Source: Limnanthes douglasii subsp. nivea
Lineage: Eukaryota; Streptophyta; Magnoliopsida; Brassicales; Limnanthaceae
Direction: 5' to 3'
NCBI GenBank assembly: GCA_036936605.1
Contig: JAUPFV010000001.1
Coordinates: forward strand, 121,590,771-121,654,770
Length of the DNA: 64,000 nt
A program made the position numbers and the translations under genes. The number at the start of each line of letters is the position of its first letter. The first letter of the stretch is position 1. Positions 33,450-45,725 of the stretch are shown here, in pieces. Under the pieces are notes generated by a model. It was not told where the DNA came from. It saw nothing but the letters and a program-made list of their open reading frames with translations, and searched no databases.

Positions 33450-35210
33450 GTCTTAAATTACTAATACATAATTTGTGTACAAAAGCATGTCATTTTACAC
33501 ATCAAGTTCTGAATCCTTTTATCATAAGAATAAAGATATCACCCGATTGTCCTCCAAAAATAAAGATAAAACTAAAGTGAACACCTTAAAAGAAGGTATA
33601 AAGAAAATGACTAAAAAACTTAAACCCAAGACATATAAAGGCCCAATCAGATCAAAGATGATAATTCTGAAAGACTCATCTAGTCACCACACTTCAAATT
33701 ATATATGAATTTAAAAGTTTTAAACTGGAATGTTAGGGGGATATGAAATAAAATTTCAATTCGTAGATTAAAATCAATTATAAAATCTGAAAGAATTGAC
33801 TTCATTCCTATTCATGAGTCAATGATCAATTCTGACACAAATGAGAACATCACTAAAAGTTTAGGTTTTCATTCTAGTTGTGCGAATATGAATAATAAAA
33901 TATAGGTTGTCTCGAAAGAAGATTTCTAGATTAACACCAGTATTGATCAGGATCAAATTCTTCATATCTCTGTTAAACACAATAGTTTAAACAAAGAGTT
34001 CTTAGTTTCATTTATTTATGCTAAATGCACAATAGTTTGAATATATGATCTATGGAAAATATTAAATGATATCTCCATTACTAATCAAGAATAGTTAGTG
34101 GTTGGTGATTTCAATGTAATAACCTTTGTTGAAGAATAATTGACTTGCTCTTCTATTTGCGTTAATAGCATAGATGACTTTAATGATTGTATACTGGAAT
34201 GCCATCTTGAAGATTTTGGCTTATCAGGATCCAGACTCAGTTAGACCAATATCAGAGTTTGGAAGAGGTTAGACATATCATTATTCAATAATTCATGGTG
34301 TTTTTTTTTAAATCACAATGGTGAAACATCTAGCCAGAACTGGCTCAGATCATTCACCATTGTGTTTAAACATATATTGTAATTCTACCAAACCTAAATC
34401 AAATTTTAATATTCAAAATATATGGCTACTCCACACAGATGTTTTACAAATTGTTGAAGATAACTGGAGTGGCCACATACTTAGTACACCTTTACAGGCG
34501 TTCTGGGTAAAGAGACTTAAGTAGAGATTAAAACAATGGAATAAAAACAATTTTGGTAACATATTTTACAACATAGATAATGATGAGCATGAGGTGAAAT
34601 ACCTAGAATCATGCTTTGAAATTTCTAAAAAATGATGGATAAAACCATACTATCTAAGGGAAAAATAAATCATTTGAATCTTTTGGCCAAGGAAGAAAAT
34701 TTCTGGGAACAAAAAATGCAATTTCATGGACCAATACTTCATGTTTCCATAATTTTGTAAAGAATAAACGAGCTAAAACAGAATACATGGAATCTACCAG
34801 GACAACTCTCTGATTGAGGACCGAGAATGATATATGTGCTATTATAAGAGATTACTTAAATGAAAAAAAAAATACTCCCTCGGGGATTTAATCACAACTT
34901 TTTGCATGATTCCTATGAATGAATCTCACAATACCTGAAATGATTTCAGGACAATAAGTTTGTGTAATGTTTTCAACAGAATAATTCCCAAGTTAATCAA
35001 TAATTGGTTACTCGTTTGCCTAAAATTATTTCTGACAATCAAGGTGGCTTTGTTATGAATAGAAACATACATGAAAATTTATTAATCACGCGTGAGCTGG
35101 CTCACGAGTTAGCAAAAAAAACAAAAAGGTAGAAATGTCATATTTAATCTTGACATTGACAAAGGATTTTAATACAATTTTACTTAGGATTATATGTTTT
35201 TTTTATGATC
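33450..35210 (+). mobile_element. second LINE fragment (unit 2)
   Basis: This is the duplicate of 13890-15560. ORF1 C-terminal frame 33475-33708, endonuclease from ATG 33705, and reverse transcriptase start to about 35200. This copy keeps NWNVRGI, where unit 1 has lost the Trp, and keeps GSDHSPL (about 34346), where unit 1 is altered. It also has 92 bp at 34809-34900 missing in unit 1. It is still full of stops. Confidence 0.8.
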
Positions 35211-37001
35211 ATTTTATCCTTAAATTGGTAAAGTTCCTTATAGGCTTTTGGTATAAGAGGTTGAAGTTATAATTCCAACTCTTACCAAAATTCATATGCA
35301 CCTAGTACATACCGATATGGTGGCATAAAATACTCTTAATGAATTTGAATTTGAGATTTAAATGTCTTTGTATATTTTTTTGACATAATTTATCTTCCTA
35401 CTCCATCATGTTATATTTTATATTATATAGAAATGGGTGTATTTTGTTATGTCGAGGATGAAATCTTCGATTTCCGTACAAGTATGCCATTTGATTTCAT
35501 GTTATTTCATTCTGAAATAAGTCTAGTGCATTGTTTTGGCATGTATAGGAGAATATTCAATTACCTTGTTATTCTTTATTGTTAACATATTCGCCAATAT
35601 GTTAATGTATATGGCTGGATGTTCTTCTCTTAGATGATGGCCATGATTTGTAAGGCCTACCAACCAAAGCTCTGATGGCCACAATTTTTAAGGCCTACCA
35701 ACCAAATGAGCTGGGATTATATGCTTCTATCAGCTCTTTTTATGTCTAACCAATCTGAACAACTAAAAAAACTTTTTTATTTATAAGGCTAGAAGCCGGT
35801 AGCATAGTGGCTTTAAACAAAAAAAGTCATAAAATGAAATCAAGAAGTTTTGGGTGTGCCATGATTATTTTTTACCTTGCAGGATGATGCACATTACATG
35901 ATTTCACATCTTATAATTTGATTCTCTTTGGTGCTGTCAAAGTAACTTCTTAGATTTGTATGTGCTTCTTAAAGTAAATGATTGCTACACTTATTTATTT
36001 TGGCAAATATTGTGTCCAAGAGAAAGGTTTGGCCAAAATGATAGACTAAAAGATACTATATGGAAATATATATTTGAAATTTGTAATGTTTTTAAAAGGC
36101 GATCAACTAAACAAATTGGAAATGTAGTTTATGAATTGATGAAGAACTGATTTTGCTTATTTGTTTTTTATCAGCTAACCAAACTGGGAATGTAGTTTAT
36201 GAATTGATGAACAACTGATTTTGCTTATGTGTTTTTTATCAGCTAAACAAATTGGGAATGTGGTTTATGAATTGATGAACAACTGATTTTGGTTATTTGT
36301 TTTTGCACGATGAAAGTGAGCATTTGCAAATTTCTAATGATATAAGACACCAACTTCATTTCCTAATTATACTGGTTACCTTTTAAAGTCGGTTATTTAA
36401 TTTAAAAATATAAAGAAGTTTTTCCTATATATGTTCTCTCAAATTATGTTGGTATATATTTCAATCATAAAATGTCGAATGATTTTTTTTATCAATTATT
36501 AGGAAATTTCCACAGTTTTTTTTAGAATAAGTGTATTTTGGGAAGTTTTTAGAAAAAGCTTTATTGACAAAAAAATGAACTTCATTTTTAGCAGCCTAAC
36601 TCGTGTTTAATAATTAACCTTTTAACGAATCAAACACAACTTTATCGACTCTTTTCTTTCCATGCTTCTCTTTGATAATTTATTTGTTGGCAACATGATT
36701 TATTGGATGACCCGGCTATCATAAGTGCAATTGACGAAGAAACCGAATTCAACGCTTTGGTGGTACATCCACAATAACATAATTGTCACTTTGCTTAAAT
36801 TAGAGTATGTCTTTTTAATCGAATACCGTTTTTGACTCGTTATTTTGAATATCATGGAAAAAAACTGATTTTCTGGAGTCGTTGTTAGGTGAAAGATAAT
36901 CGATGTATTAGTCTTGCAAGCAAGCCATATTTTGATCGCAAACAAATTATACTTATAATTTTTATTTTGTATATCATGTCACAAATTTATGTATAATTGG
37001 G
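35211..37001. other. unassigned repeat DNA (unit 2 copy), including three 68 bp tandem units at 36107-36312
   Basis: It is the duplicate of 15561-17340, with a few differences per 300 bp. No gene can be supported. Confidence 0.65.
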
Positions 37002-37252
37002 TATTATGGGAGAGAAGGAATATCTGAATAAGAAAGAAAGAGACAATGGTACATATTGTTAGGGTTTACAGTAACGGCTTTTTACTTAACCACGTTAATG
37101 ATTGTAAATATGAATAATAGTTAGTATAACTAGTATTTAATTTAAGAAATATTGGGCTATGTCAAATAACTCTAGTTGAGCCGCAATATCAATCAATAAG
37201 AATGTTAAAAGCGTAGATATCACGTCACAGATTCAGTCCCTATTACTACTAA

Positions 37253-37314
<62 letters not shown>

Positions 37315-40300
37315 TTTTATTTTATGTATTTTTATATTTAGAATCTTAATTTATATAACTTTTTAAGATACTCTTAGTTTTGAATCGAGCTAAACTCTAG
37401 CTTTCATATAGCTTTCTCTTTTAAAATTCCTAGACGTCTGTGATTGCTTTCTTCGTACTAACTGTTATATTGCCCGAGAAGATAGAGATAATATATTGGT
37501 AGTGGCTCTTTAGATAGGTTACACCAATTATCTACCTACTCAACTGCTCAGCACTTTTGGCTCCTCATTTGTAAATGTAGCTTTTTAACTACTTTGATAT
37601 AATCTATTTATTTAGCTACGAAATCTTCGTTCCAACTTTTCTCGTTTTTTTCTCTTTCTATGCATGATTTAATGCTGATTAAAGTGCTATGGAGCCCAGT
37701 GATTGTTTCTCTTCCACCTACCCGCTCTATCTTGGAGGTAGCGCGGCAATCGGATCTCACCGGATATAACCAGATTAGGAAACAATTTTGGAGTTGAACT
37801 CTTTCAGACCAGAGAAACAAGTTCAATTTCGGTTTGACTCTCTTGTGGTAACATTGTTGCTTTTCAGTATCAGGGAGCATCATGTACTACTCTTCCTCGT
37901 CCTTCCTTTATTAAGTTCTTCTTTTTACTTTTTCTGTGAAATGTGTCTTTTAGGTGTTGTTTTGGTGAGTCTAAACCTATACTTGTACGAAAGTAAAATT
38001 ATAGTCAGACATTACATGAAATATTATACTCTAATTTTATCTTAATTTCACTCAATTTGATGTTTTAGCTGTTTTTTGTTGGATTCCAATGGTATTGTTT
38101 GTTCTTTTCTCATGCTTTATTTTCTGTTAAATCAATACTTTCAAGGAGCATCATTGCACTCAATTATGTTGGGACTTGGTTTTGAGTATATTTGAAGTTT
38201 CCTTTGATTTTGAAACTCCAATTTACCAACCAATTTTTTGTTTGGTATCATTTTATAAACCTTTATATAATGGCCCTTCAATAATTATAGGACCCTTCAT
38301 ACTCATGTATTTGATTTTATTTGGTATCCTATTTAAAAAAAATTAAAATCACTGTATGTCTCTAGTTTGTTGAATCTTGGTGAAACTGGTAATTTGCAAC
38401 TTTTTTAAATCATCTTTTGTCTCTAGTTTGTAGGATTTCTATTTTGTAGGTATTGCAAAGAATATGATGTGTATACCTCTATCTTCTTATTTTCAAAATT
38501 ATGTTGGTTTTGTTATCTCCTTATGAGTATGACTTGTGTCATTGGATGTACTGCAATTGCTGTCTGAATTGCCTTCTTATATTATAATTGATTGCATCCT
38601 TGAAATCCATTTTCGATCTTGTTTTGGATGTTTTGTAGTGATATAGGTTATTTGTTGAAGATTAGTTTCGGTTTGTTCTGAATTCTTAGGGATGGATTTC
38701 TTGCAGTCTGTAGATAAATGACCCAAATAAGCATTGGTTACAATAAAAAGGCATATCTACATATCTAAGCATATATAGATATGGGTCCTTTTTTTTCTTG
38801 GTCAACAACCCAACCTAAAAATATTTTAATCCTACAAGATCACAAATTACATGTTGTTTAAACTACACTTAAACCCTACAAAAATAACATAATATTGATA
38901 TTATACTACACACTTGAAAACCTAATGTATATTGAACCTAGAAAACCAAATGAATTAATTCAAAATTTTATTTTATTTATGAATCAAATATACTACAGAC
39001 AAGAAATTACAATAGTAAGGACTTCAAAATTCTTGTGGATTACTTAAGATGATAGAACTCTTCTACGGGATCTAACAATATTTACTATAGGAATAAACGC
39101 AGTATTGTTGAATCTCACAAAACCATAAAAGAAGTGGTTCATCATAGAGCAATATTCCAGAGAATAATTCAAGTAGTTCAACATCAGCATACTGAGCTGT
39201 TGTTTGTGATTTCCAATCCCCAATGAAGAATCTATTCGGCTTGTGTCGATCAGCGCAGAGAATGACTGAACATGTATAAGTGCTTTATGTGGGTCTGAAG
39301 ACGGTGCTTTATGTGAGAATCAGGATGAGTCGCCTTTTTTTTACCGTCGAGAAGGAGGTATAGTTATCCCACGCCCCTCCTTCTCGAGCTTGTCAAAATA
39401 CTTTTGCGTATGACTTACCTGCTTACAAGACAAAACTCAATGTAGTAGGGATATATAATAATAATAAATATTCAAATCACATTAAATACAAAAATTTTAA
39501 GGTAAAATTACATTCAATAAGATGATAACTTCCATATTACCTGATCACGATTTTTGTGCCGTACATGTTGCAATCTAACTCCAATCGCGCTTGGATCTTA
39601 AATTACGATATGAATTAAAGTCATTAAGATAAACGCATACCTAATATACAAAGTAAAAGGTATCATCTATTTACAAACTTTAAATTAACAAATTAACTTA
39701 ATATAACCATGTAAGTTTCTTACCCCGTCCTTTCATTTTTTATCAAACAAATATTAGAGGAATTGAATTGCTATATATATTATTTTTAAGTTTTAAAAAA
39801 ATTGTTTTTATTATTACATTAATAAAGAAATTAATGATAAATATGAAGTGATACCCGATAAATACCATACAAAGTATATTTTTATAATACTATTGATGCG
39901 GGGAATTGATACAGTCGTTCCTATTGAATGACGTTCATACTCGAAGTTTTATACATTATTATTGATGGGGAATTGATACCGCAGTTTCTATTGCATGACG
40001 TTCATACTCACAAGTACATGCTTAATTTAAACTTGAAATTGATTTTATAATTAATTTTAGTTTATTTTTATACATAAAATATTATAAATTAAAATTTATA
40101 ATTGTCAGTAGATTTCATGTGTAGACAATGTATTGTATATAATTTGTTTTGAGTTAAACAATAAATTAATAGTTATAATCTAATATATTATATTTTGGAA
40201 GATTAGGAGTTTCTCTCAAAAAAGTCAAAATATATAATGTTACTCCAAAAAAATAATTTTGCTTTCAAGACTCCTCAAATCCCTCTCCTAGTTAGACCGA

Positions 40301-42042
40301 ATCCTTATGAAAAAGTCTAATTCTCACAAATCTTCTACAATGGAAGGGAAATAGACAATTGTGGTTGTATCTTTTCAGCCTTTTTTCAAGATCCAATCTC
40401 AAAATCAACCCCTAGTTGTCAAAGATCTGTAAAAACTTCACTCGAGTCAACAAACAGTGGACAATCGAACAAGCAAGAAGCAAGGTTACCGTGAAAATGT
40501 GATTACGAAGAACAAATTCTATGTTTAGTTCTTAAAATTAAAAAACAATGAGAAAAGACGTTAATCAGATCCCATAAATCTTCAACAACTCAACATAGAT
40601 AAAGATTTTACAACTCATAAGCAAGACAATCCATGGAATATAAATAAACCAAGAAAATAAAGATCGTACAAAGATGGCACCAGAGCCAAGAACAAGGAAT
40701 TTATCCATGGAAATGTTAAAGTACAGACGAAATAAGAACATAAAGCGGTCATATTCTCTATGCAAGATAAGTCCAATTTTCTCTCAATTTCCAATTTGAC
40801 ATTAATAACAAAATTCTCCTTTGGCAAACCTAGGTTAGACCAAATTCAATCATTTCTAGAAAGTTTTAAATTCATTGGTCAATTCAATATATCCCAATAG
40901 GACTATAGACATACGCTAACTGAAATGGACCACTTAGAATATGTAACCAAACTTTGGAAAATGAATGTTTGAACCCATGGCCAACATTCCTTAATATTCC
41001 TTAAATGATACTCGTGATTCAGTCCGAAAATTAAATCCCCTATAACCCCTCTCCGGTTTTCCAAGTTTACTGAAATACATGTCAATCAAGATATGATTGT
41101 ACATATAGTTAAAACTTTAGGGAGACCTCTCTTCATCAGGGTAACCGAAAAAATAGTGTCATATTCAATTATTTTAGGGTATATTTCGAGCTTCAACGAA
41201 GGTGATGAATTATGAACGAAAATTACTTATGTTAAGAAACCATTTTACTGCCTAGATTGCAAAGATCTATGACATCAATCTAAATACTGGAAACAAATCT
41301 GCTAATAACAAAGAATATTTAGAGATTAAACCTTTTTTTCTAATTTAAAAACCATTTAGATAGTTCAACTTTGAATCCATCTTCCCAAAAAATAACATGG
41401 ATCCCAAAACAAACTACTAAAATAAAATATATTATACTTCAAAAATCTCCAATCAACTCAATTAAAAAAAGGATATGTTAATCAAGATAATAATCTTCAT
41501 ACAAAAAAATTATGGAAATAAACCTGTCAATTCAAACCAAACATTAAAAATGGTGATCATAGAATAAACTCAGAAAATTTAGATTTAAAAAAAGACAGAA
41601 TATGAGGTAAAACTAGAAAACAAAATATCAAAAGCAACCAAACAAATAAGCAATAACCAAAAATAGACTCTCCTGAACTTTAGAATAATGAAATAATTGA
41701 AGCTCTCCCTACTTTATAAATAGGTAATATGTTAAATTCATTGAATGAATTTGAAAATTTTGAATCTAGTACAAAATCATATATTCCAAGTAATAAATGA
41801 TCCCTCCATGTATCCCCAAATTCAAAAAAAATTGAAAGGATAGTAAATACAAGAAAAATAAGAAAAACAGAATAGAACACTCAAACCCAAAACATGGACA
41901 AGTCCACTTAATGCAAAGATGATCCAATTAAATTGATCATCTATATACTATACCTCAAATGTTAATTGACAATAAAGATCTTTGATTGAAATGCAAGGGG
42001 AAAAGTAACAAGGGAACAATCTGTAAAATAAAACCTATTATC
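37002..42042 (+). mobile_element. A-family copy A3, broken at 42043 by gypsy G2
   Basis: It is the duplicate of A2, with the 360 bp segment at 39654-40014, ORF1 remnants from about 40340, a zinc knuckle near 41251, and the endonuclease start ending at CCTATTATC (42034-42042). The endonuclease sequence resumes at 63919. Confidence 0.8.
37257..37308 (+). repeat. (TA)26 microsatellite
   Basis: The duplicate site in unit 1 (20139-20146) has only four TA units. Confidence 0.95.
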
Positions 42043-42461
42043 TCATGAGTCGGATTCTGTCACCACGCTTTATGGGAACCGGACAGGGTCAACTCGGACA
42101 ATGTCCACCTCACCGGATAGGGGCAGTTCGGACAACTATCATCCACTGAACTATCCGAACAGAACTAAAGTACTTAAAACCTAATCACTTTTTGACTAAG
42201 CTGCCTATTTACTTACTTAGAACTAATGGGTCTTTAAACTCAACCCAAATCCATTAAACACGACCCGAAAGCCCATGTGGCCCAAATATAAGGGTATAAA
42301 TACCCAACCACCAACATTAAATGAGGGTAATTAAAATTAAATACAACCAGGCAGCTCAATTCTCCCTCTACATTCTACCCAAGTATTAAATACTCTCAAA
42401 ATTCCACCAAACTCTAAATAAAAATTACAAACTTACCCTCAAACAGAAATAAACCTTACCA
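42043..42461 (+). repeat. 5' LTR of G2 (419 bp)
   Basis: The first bases read TCATGAG instead of TGATGAG, so the terminal TG is mutated. The TATA box is at 42295-42302. It differs from the 3' LTR at about 11 positions. Confidence 0.95.
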
Positions 42462-42464
42462 AAT

Positions 42465-42482
42465 TGGCGACCATAGTGGGAG
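42465..42482 (+). other. primer binding site of G2
   Basis: It begins TGGCGACCATAGTGGGAG. Three positions differ from the G1 site, all of them G/A or C/T type changes. Confidence 0.7.
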
Positions 42483-42529
42483 CACGACGGTGCCTGAATC
42501 TAGCATTCAAAACCATCAGAAAAATCAGT

Positions 42530-43929
42530 CTGAATGAATCTGGAAGTACCACCAGCTTTGCTTGAAGTGGTGGGAGAAAATGATGAATATACCATCGAGG
42601 AGCGTGATAGATTAAAGGGCGAGATAGAAGCTCTGAGGGCATAGAAGGCAAAGATGCACATAAAAGAAAAGTCAAAAGCATCAGTTGCTCATCATACTGA
42701 CAACCCTAGAGAGCATGAGCCTTCAAAGACCCATGTGAGTACGAAGAAGACTCATGCTAGCTCCAAAAGTCTCACCGGTCCAGGCCGGTGGAGAGCTCTG
42801 ATTCAGACTCAGAATCTTCTAGTAGCTCCTCGGGCGAAGATGCAGTTGAAGAATCCTTGTCCTCCAGCAGTGATGAGGGCCGATCTAAAAAGAAACAAAA
42901 GTTGGTTAAGAAGTATTCAAAAAAAATGAATAGACATGGAAAGTTAAAGAGGCATATAGGCAAAGGGTTATCTCATGGCCGGAGACACATAGACCGGATA
43001 CTGGTGGATCCTTTTGCCTTCCATGATGAGCCAGGTATCTTTGCAACTCCTAACGAGGATACCGTTTTCAGTCGTGGCCGGAATTGGAGACAATCTTCAT
43101 TGTCTTCCAAGATCCTATCCGGGAACCTCCCCAAGAGGTTTGATAGTACGGAAATGGAACAATACGATGGCAGTAAAGACCCGGACAATCACTTGGAACA
43201 ATTAAAAAATATTATGATGAATTTCGATGATGACGATAAGTTGGTTTGTAGAGCATTCTCCCAGTCTTTTATGGGGAGTGCTTTGAAGTGGTATAACAGC
43301 CTACCACAGGGGTGCATCAGAAATTTTGATACCTTTTGGGTGGCCTTCCGGAGGCAGTTTGTTGGAAGTAAGAAGGTGAAGGGCAATGGGGATACAATTA
43401 TCCATTGTGCTCAAGAACCGAATGAATCTCTAAAGGAATATATAAGTCGCTTTGTAAACACTAAAAATGGGTTGGCTGATTGCTTTGAACAAGTGGCAAT
43501 AGCTTCTCTGAGACAGGGCTTAAACCCTGGAAATTTGACTGATTCAGTGACTAGAAGCCATGACATGAGGAGGTCTACTGAATCAGGTTGGAAAGCAAAT
43601 TAACATGGATGAAACAAAGAAAACTAGGGTGCACAGGCAGGTGAGGTCTGCCCTAGCTACACCAAACCCCAACCAAAATCAGTCCGGGAACAAGGCAAGG
43701 GAGGTCGGGCAGGGTCATAACAGAGCTAAAGCTCAGTCTCAGCCAACTGCGCCTGCCCAGAGTCAACAATCTAGAAATAAGAGAGGGCCTTGGGTTCAAC
43801 CGGAGTGGTTTGCTGAGTTAAAAGAAAGTGTAGCCACCATTTATGACAAAACAAAGGAAGAAGTACACTATAGAAGGCAAAGTGCGCTACAATCTCCTAG
43901 GGAGCATCGTAATAATTCCTTCTGTCAGT
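42530..43929 (+). pseudogene. G2 gag, 5' part (ends at H insertion)
   Basis: It has the same layout as G1 gag: a coiled N-terminal piece (with a TAG near 42642), an acidic serine-rich stretch, and the Retrotrans_gag domain (43140-43540). A frame change near 43540 leads into the Q-rich linker (43605 on). Unit 1 stays in frame at 43540, so that change arose after duplication. The frame then runs into the H LTR in the middle of the zinc finger, leaving only NSFCQ before the insertion at 43930. Confidence 0.9.
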
Positions 43930-44339
43930 TGATAAGGAAGAATAAAAGACAAGGAGAAAAGTATAAAGAAGAAATTTGATAGGAGAAAATAGCAAAGGAA
44001 AAATACCATAGGAGGAAAATGTATAGAAATAAGTGTAAAAGGGTTGAATTGTATTAATTGTAAAGAGGTAAGCAAAATAGGAAGAAGTCAAAGTGTAAGG
44101 ACCAAAAGATGTAATTAATCCAAATTAAAGCGTGTGGGGTCCACAATTGTACTATAAAAGGACCACACACGCTTCACAAATCCCGAGATGAATAGTACGA
44201 GACTTTCTCTATCTATACCATTTAGCAATTTGAACTTTCTCTCTCTAAAACTGACACTTAAACATTTCTCTATCACCAAATCCTCTATCAACAATCTTCA
44301 CTTAGCAAAATCACCCCTGGACCACCTTTACACTCTTCA
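43930..44339 (+). repeat. 5' LTR of H (410 bp)
   Basis: It starts TGATAAGGAAG and ends CTCTTCA. It differs from the 3' LTR near 43963, 44043, 44142 and 44212. Confidence 0.97.
44130..44172 (+). promoter_or_regulatory. H LTR promoter: TATA box inside a 13 bp inverted repeat
   Basis: GCGTGTGGGGTCC (44130-44142) and GGACCACACACGC (44160-44172) pair at 12 of 13 positions and enclose TATAAAAG (44153-44160). The 3' LTR has the same structure (55149-55161, 55179-55191, TATA 55172-55179). Confidence 0.7.
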
Positions 44340-44340
44340 G

Positions 44341-44358
44341 TGGCGCCGTCTGTGGGAA
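44341..44358 (+). other. primer binding site of H
   Basis: TGGCGCCGTCTGTGGGAA starts two bases after the LTR, a typical primer site for plant Ty3/gypsy elements and different from that of family G. Confidence 0.85.
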
Positions 44359-44417
44359 ACGCAAATCGCTATGTCGATAATCGCTTCCTGGAAATAATTC
44401 CTGTTCCGAGGAGGACC

Positions 44418-45725
44418 ATGGAAGGTCGAGGGGACGATTTGATTAATCACTGTGAGGAGAACATGGAAGCGGATGACTTTCAGAATGATATGGAATCCGA
44501 AGGAGAAGGAGGTCGGCGAGTCGAGAATGCCTTCGATGACTCCACCCTTCTGGCTCAGAGGAATGAACTGTTGTTGGAAATCGAAAGGTTGAAAGCGGAA
44601 AAAGGAGCCACACAGAGGAATCTTCGATCTGAGGTAAGGAGAGAAGCTGTCATTGAAAAGAAGGAGCGAGACGTTGAGGATCGTCCCAAAAAGAAAGGCG
44701 ACAGATATCGGAGGCGCGAGCGACGGACTCCGAGGAGGAGAGAGGAACACCGATCGGACTCGGCTGCCTCGAGCGATTACTCGCGCTATAGCACTTCTGA
44801 ATCATCTCCTCGGAGATACCACCGGAGGAAAAAGCGTGATCATAGGCGAACTGATTTCCGAAGGGGTAGAAGTTCGAAGAGGAAATCCTCGAGGGAAAAA
44901 AGTCGCCACGACCGAATTGGAGACCGATCTCATGAACAGGCTAAGTGCCCTGAAAAGAATGACATGGGCCCTCGAAATTCAGAGTGGCAGCAGCAATACA
45001 CTTTGCCCTCCGAGGAGGGGTTGTACTTTTCGAATAATGACAATCTGAGGTCCAACGTTTATCGTACGACACATAATCGGAGAGTCTCTCCCCTGTCCTC
45101 GGAGATTTTAGTGGGGAATCTCCCGAAGCACTTTGATATTTCGAAGTTAGAAAAGTTCGACGGGACTCAGGATCCGGATAATCATATCGAGCAGTTTAAG
45201 AACTTTATGATCAATTTCGACGACGATGATAAACTTATATGCAGAGCATTCTCTCAAACTTTCAAGGGAGTGGCATCTAAGTGGCACAACAGGCTACCTC
45301 ATGGCTCTATAAATTTTTTTGACATGTTCTCGAATATCTGCAGGCAACACTTCGTGGGGAGCAAGAAGTTCCGGGCCAACAGAGACACCATAATCTACTG
45401 TCGACAAAATGTGGGGGAGAGCCTCAAAAATTATACCAATCGCTTTGTCAAGACCAAAACGGATATGGAGTACTGTAAGGACTCGGTGGCGCTTGCAGCA
45501 TTCGGGATGGGTTTGCTCCCCGGGTTGTTAAAATATACGGTGGCAGAAAGTCAGGCGATGACCTTCGGAGCATTGTTAGACCAAGTTGAGAAGAGAATCT
45601 TAGTGGAAGAAACCCAGGCTTCGGAGAAAGGTTCAGGAGAGCAGCTGGACCATAATCAATTCCAAAGGGGTGAGCCGAGCACCCAGGGCCCTCGATCAAA
45701 CGTTCAGGCTAAAAGCGTGGGTTAG
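44418..45725 (+). CDS. H gag polyprotein, first part
   Basis: I take ATG 44418 as the start; the frame is open further upstream but without an ATG. It has an acidic N-terminus, a coiled segment (LLLEIERLKAEK), a long basic Arg/Ser stretch (about 44640-44940) and the Retrotrans_gag capsid domain (LEKFDGTQDPDNHIE to about MGLLPG, 45150-45530). The frame ends at TAG 45723-45725 between capsid and zinc finger, where the next frame continues without a shift. A Gln codon changed by one C to T is likely, so this is probably one interrupted gag gene. Gag would form the particle and package element RNA. Confidence 0.85.
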   Translation: MEGRGDDLINHCEENMEADDFQNDMESEGEGGRRVENAFDDSTLLAQRNELLLEIERLKAEKGATQRNLRSEVRREAVIEKKERDVEDRPKKKGDRYRRRERRTPRRREEHRSDSAASSDYSRYSTSESSPRRYHRRKKRDHRRTDFRRGRSSKRKSSREKSRHDRIGDRSHEQAKCPEKNDMGPRNSEWQQQYTLPSEEGLYFSNNDNLRSNVYRTTHNRRVSPLSSEILVGNLPKHFDISKLEKFDGTQDPDNHIEQFKNFMINFDDDDKLICRAFSQTFKGVASKWHNRLPHGSINFFDMFSNICRQHFVGSKKFRANRDTIIYCRQNVGESLKNYTNRFVKTKTDMEYCKDSVALAAFGMGLLPGLLKYTVAESQAMTFGALLDQVEKRILVEETQASEKGSGEQLDHNQFQRGEPSTQGPRSNVQAKSVG

